Below the pieces are notes generated by a model that made no database searches, was not told the origin of the DNA, and was given only the letters and a program-made list of their open reading frames with translations. Shown here one piece after another: positions 6,489-13,272 of a DNA stretch of 14,109 nucleotides. Each line of letters opens with the position of its first letter. Position 1 is the first letter of the stretch. The position numbers were made by a program, and so were the translations under genes. This DNA comes from an uncultured Pedobacter sp. (lineage in GTDB: Bacteria; Bacteroidota; Bacteroidia; Sphingobacteriales; Sphingobacteriaceae): NCBI RefSeq assembly GCF_946479715.1, contig NZ_CAMLHF010000152.1:1-14109 (forward strand), in the 5' to 3' direction.

Positions 6489-7517
6489 TTATTTATCACA
6501 ATTGGCATCAGGAAAGTTTGATCGGATATCAAACCGACAGATACTTATTTTTTTGGTTTTGGAAGACATTAGCACCATTTCTAATACACAAGGATTATTG
6601 AATTTAGAAGAAAACTGGCCCACCAGCGTATCCTTTTCAGCATGATATATAATTTCAATATAATTCTCGGTATTGTATCCAGCCTGTTTATTGTAAGTGT
6701 ATTTATATTTCCCTGTCACATTGTAATTAACACCATTCCCGTCTATATCTGTGTTCAAGTCCACAAAATAAACAAATTTGTCATCCTCAGAAGTGCGCGA
6801 AAACAGCCCACAATCCCAATTATTAGATATAGAAGGAACATAATTAGGAGGTGGAACGCTTACAATTGAGAAATTGGCAGTAGATGGGGTAGCAGGAACG
6901 CCAAGAGTTTGAAGGTCTATTGACGATGAACCTTTTGTAGTAGTTACTTTTACGGTAACCTTGCCTGCCGGAAGGTTTTTTGGAATTGTAGTGGTAATTA
7001 TCTTTTTATTATTCGTAAAAATAACGGCATCCTTATCGTTAAATGTTATCTTAATAGTTCCAGAAAGGTTATCCCCATAAATCAAAACAGGATAGTCATT
7101 GTAACTCACTGCAGGATATACCCGGCTAAGCGTTGGCGGAAGTACATCAACATTAACCGGTGTTTTAATAACCAGAAATGGCAATTGGTTTGATGTGCCT
7201 CCCTCGCTGCGTACAGTAATATTTGCGGTTCCATCGGCAAGGCCTGCAGGCACAACGGTGTTTATTTCGGTGCCAGAAAAATTTATAATCTTAGAAGCTG
7301 TTCCATTAAAATAAACGTTATCTACACCTTCCAGATTGCTGCCCTTTATTGTAACCGCATCACCAATAATTCCTGATGTAGGATCCACAGCGCTTATTGT
7401 GGGCGGAGTGCTGCTTTTCTTAGTTTTCTTACAATTAAAATGAACTACTGTTACAAGGATAAAAAATAATACTAAACACCCCCTTAGGGCATTGTTGTTT
7501 AACTTTTTCATATTCAT
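6489..7517 (-). CDS. IPT/TIG-domain lipoprotein
   Basis: A 342-residue lipoprotein. After a basic N-terminus and hydrophobic core, the lipobox HFNC places the acylated cysteine at 29, followed by KK as in many Bacteroidota lipoproteins; Asn at -1 is unusual. Two immunoglobulin-like IPT/TIG domains follow (about 40-117 and 128-205), each opening with the P-x-x-G/YxDYPVLIYGxNL type pattern (PTSGIIGDAVTIKGSNL in the first). The C-terminal third (about 215-342) is a separate beta-rich domain of no recognised family with four cysteines (236, 310, 327, 340) that could form two disulfides. IPT repeats are common in Bacteroidota surface glycan-binding lipoproteins, but no SusC/SusD pair is here. It is the last gene of a leftward unit, 13 bases after the preceding stop. 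A second ATG at 7511 is possible. Confidence 0.85.
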   Translation of the reverse strand: MNMKKLNNNALRGCLVLFFILVTVVHFNCKKTKKSSTPPTISAVDPTSGIIGDAVTIKGSNLEGVDNVYFNGTASKIINFSGTEINTVVPAGLADGTANITVRSEGGTSNQLPFLVIKTPVNVDVLPPTLSRVYPAVSYNDYPVLIYGDNLSGTIKITFNDKDAVIFTNNKKIITTTIPKNLPAGKVTVKVTTTKGSSSIDLQTLGVPATPSTANFSIVSVPPPNYVPSISNNWDCGLFSRTSEDDKFVYFVDLNTDIDGNGVNYNVTGKYKYTYNKQAGYNTENYIEIIYHAEKDTLVGQFSSKFNNPCVLEMVLMSSKTKKISICRFDIRSNFPDANCDK

Positions 7518-7530
7518 TTATTTTAATGAA

Positions 7531-8508
7531 CTAATTCGCTAACCTGTTTAATAATACTTCAGCTCTTTTATCTAACTCCTGGAGCCTTCTATCTAATTGG
7601 AGGTCTATAACCTCTATTTCATGTAATACCCTCGTTCGGAGTGCTTTCTTCTCCGTTTTGTTCAAATTTGCAGTGTTATAGTCGTTAATGTCTTTGATCT
7701 TTAGGTTTAAAATAAAAATGTTAGAACTGTGCAATTCCCCTAATGCGTAGTTAAACCATTCCTTTACTTCGGTTTCCTTTGATTCATTTGCCCAGTAGTC
7801 CTTTACATTTTTTTCATAACTGCTATGATTTTTATTAATCTCCTCATAGGCGTCATTATAACTATTTATAGATCTTGTTAATATTTCCAGTGCCTGTGGA
7901 TCATCAAATGCATGATCCGTACTAAACTTAAATGCATCCTTTAGGTCTTTTGCCTCATTAATGAAATTGTTTATTGCTTTTGATAGGGTAGGGTAAAAGT
8001 CCTTTCTCTGATTATCCAGTTCTTCTTCGGCCGAAAGATTGTCGAGTTTTATATCTATCAGTTTCTCCACGGCTTCTCTGTAGCTTTTAAGAGTGGATAG
8101 CATATCATCAGATTTAATTCCAAGTTTCGAGAGGTTTTCCTTCATTTCGTTGTTGCTTTTAGCAACCGCTCTTGTCAATAAGTTTGTAGGTGATTCTCCT
8201 ATATAAAATTCTATTTGCTCATCTTTATTTTTTGGGACCTTTGCTATTCCACCGAAAGGATAAATAATACTTAATTTACTTCCTACCAGTTCTAAAGTCA
8301 CTACATCCGAGTTTTCTGGTATAGATACATCAAAATTGCCGCTAGTTCCCGATTTGGCCACTCCAATATTAACAACCCTTAAACTCATTCCAACAACAGG
8401 TTTCCTATTGGCATCCAGAAGCCTTCCAACAAACTTTCTTTGTCCAAATGTGTGTGCAGAGAGTGCCAGCAATGCCAGGCAAATTGCTGTTTTAGATAAG
8501 TGTTTCAT
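7531..8508 (-). CDS. Secreted protein: carboxypeptidase-regulatory-like domain plus helical region
   Basis: A 325-residue exported protein. The signal peptide (1-23) ends in HTFGQ before RKF. Residues about 24-105 form a small beta-sandwich of the carboxypeptidase-regulatory-like type: FVGRLLDANRKPVVGMSLRV, then SGTSGNFDVSIP. The rest (about 108-325) is charged and strongly helical, with heptad-like patterns near the end (IEVIDLQLDRRLQELDKRAE), suggesting a helical bundle or coiled coil. There is no further membrane segment, lipobox or catalytic motif, so it should be periplasmic or surface-associated through partners. It sits between the membrane protein gene (18 bases upstream) and the IPT lipoprotein gene (13 bases downstream). 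The upstream protein carries the same kind of beta-sandwich, which supports a joint role. No family name is recognised. Confidence 0.75.
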   Translation of the reverse strand: MKHLSKTAICLALLALSAHTFGQRKFVGRLLDANRKPVVGMSLRVVNIGVAKSGTSGNFDVSIPENSDVVTLELVGSKLSIIYPFGGIAKVPKNKDEQIEFYIGESPTNLLTRAVAKSNNEMKENLSKLGIKSDDMLSTLKSYREAVEKLIDIKLDNLSAEEELDNQRKDFYPTLSKAINNFINEAKDLKDAFKFSTDHAFDDPQALEILTRSINSYNDAYEEINKNHSSYEKNVKDYWANESKETEVKEWFNYALGELHSSNIFILNLKIKDINDYNTANLNKTEKKALRTRVLHEIEVIDLQLDRRLQELDKRAEVLLNRLAN

Positions 8509-8526
8509 GATGGTTGTATCTAAAAA

Positions 8527-9396
8527 TTACTGAAGTTTGATATTAACTGGAGTGTCGGATGCAACTACTAGGGGCTCTTCAAACTTAACTACGTTATTTA
8601 GTATTACTTTTAAGTAAATTCTTTCGCCCGGAGGCACAGGCAATTCTAAATTGAAATTGCCATTTGAGTCTGTAAGGCCAGTTGCAGTTCCATTCCCAAA
8701 ATCCAGTAGCGCATTTGCTATTGGCCTATCCTTGTTGTCGACAATTGATCCCCTGACTCTTGTTTGTAATGATTGTTGGGTTCGCTTTAGCACAATCTCT
8801 ATATTTTCATCACTAGATTTAAAGCTATTAGCGGTATCAGCTATCTCGTAAATTCCGGTAATTGTTTCAACTATTATTTTCTTGTTGTAATAAGACATTG
8901 GAATATTCTTAAATATGGCCTGGCCATCATGAATATCTTCTATTTGCTTATAACCCTTTGGAATCCGTACTGAAATTTTTCCCTCATTCAGCAACTCATT
9001 TGGTTTATCCTCACGAACTATGTTCAATTCTAAATCAAAAGACTTTGATTCTTTGCCAAAATTGGGCATAATGAAACCGCCTCCAACCACAAGACAGAAA
9101 ATTACTATAGGGCCAGACAGGTTCAGTTTACCATAGGGTAAAGATTCGTTAGATTTAAATGAAGCATACGATTTCATTGCTCCGGCTAAGAATGCAGCGC
9201 AGCTGAATCCGAGTGGAATAAGGATTATATAGTAAAAATTGCCTGCTATCCCAAGGTCGTTTAACTCTTTGCCAAAAAAGATTAGAATGGTAGAAGCTCC
9301 TAAGCAGATTAGGAATGCCAATACACTAATTATTATCCAACTAAATGAAGCTTTATCCTTACCTGTACCAGTATTGATATTTTTCTTGCGCTCCAT
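8527..9396 (-). CDS. Inner-membrane protein with three helices and periplasmic beta domains
   Basis: The 289-residue protein has a short basic cytoplasmic N-terminus and three membrane helices (about 18-41, 52-74 and 94-113). An extracytoplasmic segment follows (about 118-205; a possible beta domain with no recognised name, FDLELNIVREDKPNELLNEG). At the C-terminus is a carboxypeptidase-regulatory-like beta-sandwich (about 212-289; VRGSIVDNKDRPIANALLDF, GLTDSNGNFNLELP). With one more helix than a simple anchor, topology places the N-terminus inside and the beta domains in the periplasm. It is the first gene of the leftward three-gene unit, read from the AT-rich spacer shared with the LuxR-type gene. 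It resembles a membrane platform for the secreted protein and lipoprotein downstream. This is inference; no enzyme motif is present. Confidence 0.75.
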   Translation of the reverse strand: MERKKNINTGTGKDKASFSWIIISVLAFLICLGASTILIFFGKELNDLGIAGNFYYIILIPLGFSCAAFLAGAMKSYASFKSNESLPYGKLNLSGPIVIFCLVVGGGFIMPNFGKESKSFDLELNIVREDKPNELLNEGKISVRIPKGYKQIEDIHDGQAIFKNIPMSYYNKKIIVETITGIYEIADTANSFKSSDENIEIVLKRTQQSLQTRVRGSIVDNKDRPIANALLDFGNGTATGLTDSNGNFNLELPVPPGERIYLKVILNNVVKFEEPLVVASDTPVNIKLQ

Positions 9397-9745
9397 GATT
9401 ACTGATTGAGGGTGAGATGGTTATATCTATGAATTTAAAAAATATAATCGATTAATTAAACTAAAAGTTTATATTTTTTTATCTAAATCCGATGTGTGAA
9501 ATTAATTTCTCACAAATTTTAATCAAGCTATAAATTGTGTTTCCAAAGTTAATTATGAGAAATATTATACCTACTAATGGGTATTGTTTTGTGTCTTATT
9601 AGAAAGTATATTTAACTAATATTTACATAATGTCTTTATAAGTGAAATTTAGTGCTGTTTGCAAATAAAAGATTTATGTTTCTATACAAGTTCTATTAAT
9701 CTGTTGAATGTATTTATATCATTAACCTTATAAAACGCTCTCCAA
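9397..9745. other. AT-rich divergent spacer between the envelope unit and the LuxR-type gene
   Basis: This 349-base stretch has no supported gene. It holds the 22-bp palindrome at 9493-9514, a lone half-site-like TGAGAAAT at 9556-9563, and an 11-bp A/T inverted repeat (9437-9447 with 9469-9479) that may only reflect composition. No clear TAnnTTTG promoter was found for either flanking gene; TATGTTTC near 9675 is the closest but its -33 spacing is wrong. Confidence 0.6.
9493..9514. promoter_or_regulatory. Near-perfect 22-bp palindrome, putative operator
   Basis: TGTG-T-GAAATT (9493-9503) faces its complement AATTTC-T-CACA (9504-9514); ten of eleven positions pair, with one T/T mismatch. It lies 97 bases upstream of the membrane-protein ATG and about 230 bases upstream of the LuxR-type ATG. 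Length and symmetry suit a dimeric regulator. A degenerate half (TGAGAAAT) recurs at 9556-9563. Confidence 0.5.
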
Positions 9746-10471
9746 ATGGGATTAAAAGCTCTTACTCAATCTGAACTGGAACATAGTTGCCAGGCTCAGC
9801 TGTTATCCATAGGAAACAGTATTCATCAGAATATTTTAAGGATAGAAGATATTGGCGATTACATCCCAGGTAGCGTTATGGTACAGGATTTAAGCCGGAT
9901 GACCAATACCTACATGAACCAGAATGGGTGTGATATCCTGAGGCATAGCAGCGAAGAGCTGGAATTATTGGGACCAGCTTACTTCAGCAAATTTTTCCCT
10001 GCCGAAGAGATCAGTATCTTAAAGTCAGAGTTGCAACATTTCGCAATGGAAAACGATGCTGGTAAAATACATTCATTTTTCCAGCGCGTAAGGCCAGATG
10101 AGGATAGTGAATACAAATGGTACTTTACCACTTCAAGGTTATATCCATCAAGCGATCCTAGCGAAGGATTAAGAATGATGCACATTGCGGTTCCTGCTGA
10201 TACCTTAAGTTATGCAGGCAGAAAGCTAAGTAACCTGGTGCAGGATGATGTGCTGATCCGTAAAAACCTGCATAAATTTGTATTGCTTACCATTCGAGAG
10301 AAGGAGGTAATCCGTCTTATTGTTGAAGGTAAAAGTAGTTTCGAAATCGCAAACTGTCTGTTCCTTTCTATTCATACCGTAAACAACCATCGAAAGAATA
10401 TCATACACAAGCTCGAGGTTACCAGTTTGTCGCAACTGATAAAATTTGCAGTTGCTTTCGCAATCATTTAG
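9746..10471 (+). CDS. LuxR/GerE-type transcriptional regulator with PAS-like sensor
   Basis: A 241-residue cytosolic regulator. The N-terminal two thirds (about 40-150) look like a single PAS fold: GSVMVQDLSRMTNTYMNQNG, a helical middle with LGPAYFSKFF, and a late beta stretch YKWYFTTSRLY ... LRMMHIAV. No cofactor-binding residue is identifiable. The C-terminus (about 177-238) is a GerE helix-turn-helix: LTIREKEVIRLIVEGKSSFE, then the recognition helix around SIHTVNNHRKNI. There is no receiver domain, so it is not a phosphorylation-driven response regulator. ATG 9746 follows an A-rich CTCCAAATG context. It diverges from the three-gene envelope unit and precedes the 860-residue secreted-protein gene on the same strand, separated by a terminator. 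It may bind the 9493-9514 palindrome, but that is untested. Confidence 0.88.
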   Translation: MGLKALTQSELEHSCQAQLLSIGNSIHQNILRIEDIGDYIPGSVMVQDLSRMTNTYMNQNGCDILRHSSEELELLGPAYFSKFFPAEEISILKSELQHFAMENDAGKIHSFFQRVRPDEDSEYKWYFTTSRLYPSSDPSEGLRMMHIAVPADTLSYAGRKLSNLVQDDVLIRKNLHKFVLLTIREKEVIRLIVEGKSSFEIANCLFLSIHTVNNHRKNIIHKLEVTSLSQLIKFAVAFAII

Positions 10472-10500
10472 GCTTAAATAAGATAATTAATCGGTAGGGC

Positions 10501-10527
10501 AAAATGACTAGTACTAGCTATTTTTTT
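10501..10527 (+). terminator. Intrinsic terminator of the LuxR-type gene (repeat copy 1)
   Basis: The stem runs from 10501-10511 to 10514-10524, with CTAG/CTAG at the core, one G-T wobble, one A/C mismatch and the start of a 7-T tract (10521-10527). It begins 30 bases past the stop. It is 25/27 identical to 13161-13187. Confidence 0.75.
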
Positions 10528-10569
10528 GTCATGGTGGTTTTTTGACCTTCACATATAATTCAAAAAAAG

Positions 10570-13152
10570 ATGAATTTAAAACGTTTCTCAATTGTGTTGT
10601 TGTTGGCTTTGTCAACAATCACCTCTCAAGCCCAAAATCCCACATTGGCAGTTGGTTTGGAAACTTTAACCATGAACAAGGGAACTATAGATGTAGAAGC
10701 ACTAACGGAGATTATCATGGAAAAGCAAAAAGAACTTAAGCAAGAGGCGTTAAAGCGCTTTATGCTAAGCCTTTTTCCTGAAACTAACTACACCACAAAG
10801 TTCTATGTTCAAAATTGTTTAACGATTCTGTTGAACGAAAAGAATCCGCAAGTCATAGAAAAAGAGATATTGGAGCTCACTACAAATTATGCACTCGTAC
10901 TCGGAATTGCGAAAGCTTATAACAGCAAGAAAGAGGTAAAGGCCCTGCAAGATTTTTATATTAAAAACAAGATGAAACTTACTGCATTTAGAGGCAGGAT
11001 TTTTCGGGATAAAGTTGAAAACAAAAAAGAAAAAAGAGGGATAGAGAATCGCCTTGTTCGTAAATCTGGTGAAATAGACAGTATAATTGATGGAAAAGAA
11101 AACTTAGATTATAAGAAGCTTCTGAAGCTGGAAAAAGAAAGGGCTAGGAAAGCGATAAAATTCAATCGGCTCGAAATGAAAGATGATATCAATTACCGAC
11201 AGGTTGAAAACGTTGATTCCTTGCCATTTGGTTTACTCGTTGACGTTGTAGCAGCAGCACTTTCCGGAATGGAAGAACTAAAGGTAAAAGGTTTCTTTAA
11301 ACGCCCAATAGATTATAAACAAGACAGGTTCTATCTGAATTTAAATGTCAAGCAAGACAGTGCACTGAAGTCTCATTTAAACCGGCTTCAGGACACCATA
11401 ACAGCTAAAGTAAAGCCCTATATATCCCATTATGACGTGATTAAAGAATATTTCTCTGTGAATCTTGACGATAAGGATAATTCGTCCATCCCAGCACAGC
11501 TCATGAAAAAATTCACCGACCAGATTATTGAAATGGCTGGAGGTGAAAAAAAAATCACGGCGATGCTTCCCGTTGAAGATAAAACGAAACTTGGTGAGGT
11601 AGTCTACAGCGCTCTTCAAACGGTGAAGGCACTCAACGGCCATAGAGGGATTTTAAAACAGATGGAACTTACGATCAATCAAATTGAAATCTATAATGTA
11701 AGGAAAAGGACTATTAAAGTAGAGATCGAATTAGTAGATAAGTTAGTAGAGGCCTTTCTTGTCGCGAAAACGGATACGCTGGATACCGTCGGCTTAGAAC
11801 AAAAAAAGATGGAACGCAAAGAAAAGTTAATTAGCTTAGAAAACGAAGTTTGTCTTTTACCTCAAAAAATTACTGATGCAGCTAGCGAATTAAGTAATTA
11901 TAAAAAACTGCTGACACTCCCAGATTCTCTGAAGTCTTTAATCACTCCTGTTAAGAGCGAAGAATTGGATAAGGAAGATCTAAAAAAATATACTGACAAT
12001 TATATCCTGGTGGGACAGAAAGTAGATAATTTGATTTCCAATAACATTCACGAGATGATTCAGTCAGGCAAATTACTTAAGATTTATCTGGATGCAATGT
12101 TAAAAAAGATGCTAACTCTAGAAGGTTTTAAATTACCGAGGGAAACGGATAAAGAACTAAGTTCAGACATAAGGGCCTATTCTGAATCCATCTCTGAAAT
12201 ATTTGTACGGCTTAATCAGTTTACCAAGCAAGAAGTGATATCCTTAAAGGATGTAAGATATATTGATGAAATCGTAATACCAAACTTTATAAAATATAGC
12301 GTTCTGTTTAGTAAAGACTCTGCAGCTTTCTCCACTTCAGTGGAACAGTTTCGCTTGCTTTCTGCTTTTCTGAAAATCAGTGCTATATCTCCGATAAAAT
12401 TTCTGGGTAAGTATGATAAAGAGCTCGGTAACCTCTTAGGGTTTATCTCAAATCTTGATAATCTTGACAGAGCCGAATCTTACCAATATATGATCAATTT
12501 ACTTCAGGATACTGACGAGAAGATGGAAAAAAACCTCGAGGAGGGGAAATTTAAAGATATTTACCTCTTGTTTTCAAATGCTGTAAAAAAGTATACTATC
12601 ATTAATACTAACGAACAGTATGTGAATATTGATGTGGTATCATTTCTAAATGAATTAACACAATACTTTAATAGAAACAATACCTCCCGTTTTGGTATTT
12701 ATGCAACTCTGGGGCTCAACCAGAATTTTTTCCCAACACCAGTTAAGCTCCCTGGGACTTCAGACAATCTTGACAATATAGGATTTGCCTCAGAAAAACT
12801 GGGCGTGAAATTCCGTTTACATAGTTTCAACAGATATCGCGGTTATGAAAATACAATAAAAACGGATGTGAACCTAAATAAGCGAGCACCTTTCATTAAT
12901 GAGATTTACATGATAGCATATGGTTCGGGTCTTTTATATAGTCTGGCAAATACTGCTACCGATAAAAACTTTGATTATGCACATGCTGGTGTGGGATTCG
13001 GCCTTAGGTTTTATAATGCATTAGATGTCAATTTAGTTGCAGGTTTTCCTTTCATAAAAGGTGGTAATCCGTATAAAAATGCTTTTTTGGGGATAGGCTT
13101 AGATATACCGTTAGGTGAGTATTTAGAAAAGATCGGGAATAAGAAAAAGTAG
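10570..13152 (+). CDS. Large secreted, mostly helical protein with beta-rich C-terminus; unknown family
   Basis: An 860-residue exported protein. The signal peptide (1-22) ends in SQAQ before NPT. Residues about 30-700 are charged, Lys/Glu/Leu-rich and predicted almost wholly helical, with coiled-coil-like stretches (for example around 150-200 and 385-450). No catalytic motif, TPR-like periodicity or named domain could be recognised. The last 154 residues (707-860) change character: glycine- and aromatic-rich short strands (RFGIYATLGLNQNFF, EKLGVKFRLHSFNRY, YAHAGVGFGLRFYN, NAFLGIGLDIPLGEY) like an outer-membrane barrel or barrel-like anchor. It reads as a long periplasmic helical body fixed at the outer membrane. 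The ATG follows an A-rich AAAAAAAG, and tandem stops TAG TAA close the gene. Near-identical terminators lie on both sides. The downstream neighbour is an NlpC/P60 peptidase. Confidence 0.8.
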   Translation: MNLKRFSIVLLLALSTITSQAQNPTLAVGLETLTMNKGTIDVEALTEIIMEKQKELKQEALKRFMLSLFPETNYTTKFYVQNCLTILLNEKNPQVIEKEILELTTNYALVLGIAKAYNSKKEVKALQDFYIKNKMKLTAFRGRIFRDKVENKKEKRGIENRLVRKSGEIDSIIDGKENLDYKKLLKLEKERARKAIKFNRLEMKDDINYRQVENVDSLPFGLLVDVVAAALSGMEELKVKGFFKRPIDYKQDRFYLNLNVKQDSALKSHLNRLQDTITAKVKPYISHYDVIKEYFSVNLDDKDNSSIPAQLMKKFTDQIIEMAGGEKKITAMLPVEDKTKLGEVVYSALQTVKALNGHRGILKQMELTINQIEIYNVRKRTIKVEIELVDKLVEAFLVAKTDTLDTVGLEQKKMERKEKLISLENEVCLLPQKITDAASELSNYKKLLTLPDSLKSLITPVKSEELDKEDLKKYTDNYILVGQKVDNLISNNIHEMIQSGKLLKIYLDAMLKKMLTLEGFKLPRETDKELSSDIRAYSESISEIFVRLNQFTKQEVISLKDVRYIDEIVIPNFIKYSVLFSKDSAAFSTSVEQFRLLSAFLKISAISPIKFLGKYDKELGNLLGFISNLDNLDRAESYQYMINLLQDTDEKMEKNLEEGKFKDIYLLFSNAVKKYTIINTNEQYVNIDVVSFLNELTQYFNRNNTSRFGIYATLGLNQNFFPTPVKLPGTSDNLDNIGFASEKLGVKFRLHSFNRYRGYENTIKTDVNLNKRAPFINEIYMIAYGSGLLYSLANTATDKNFDYAHAGVGFGLRFYNALDVNLVAGFPFIKGGNPYKNAFLGIGLDIPLGEYLEKIGNKKK

Positions 13153-13157
13153 TAAAC

Positions 13158-13187
13158 AAAAAAATGGCTAGTGCTAGCTATTTTTTT
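13158..13187 (+). terminator. Intrinsic terminator after the 860-residue gene (repeat copy 2)
   Basis: A 30-base hairpin: an A7 run, then TGGCTAG, a two-base centre, CTAGCTA, then T7. Thirteen of fourteen pairs are Watson-Crick and one is G-T. It starts five bases after the tandem stop TAG TAA. Its symmetry would let it stop transcription from either side, though both neighbours are rightward. Confidence 0.85.
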
Positions 13188-13272
13188 AACAGCTATAATT
13201 CGTGACCTTGTACACAGATAACATGCAAAAATTAGCCTTTAAAGGAAATTCTAGAAGATAAATCGCAATGTC

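Noticed and set aside
9437..9479. 11-bp inverted repeat of A/T tracts in the divergent spacer
   Set aside because: Arms are pure A/T in a very AT-rich region, so chance pairing is likely; not listed as its own feature.
10542..10739. 65-codon frame overlapping the start of the 860-residue gene
   Set aside because: It lies in another frame over a clear signal peptide; no independent support.
13194..13199. TATAAT upstream of the NlpC/P60 gene, read as a -10 box
   Set aside because: Bacteroidota primary sigma factors use TAnnTTTG rather than TATAAT, and no fitting -33 element is present.
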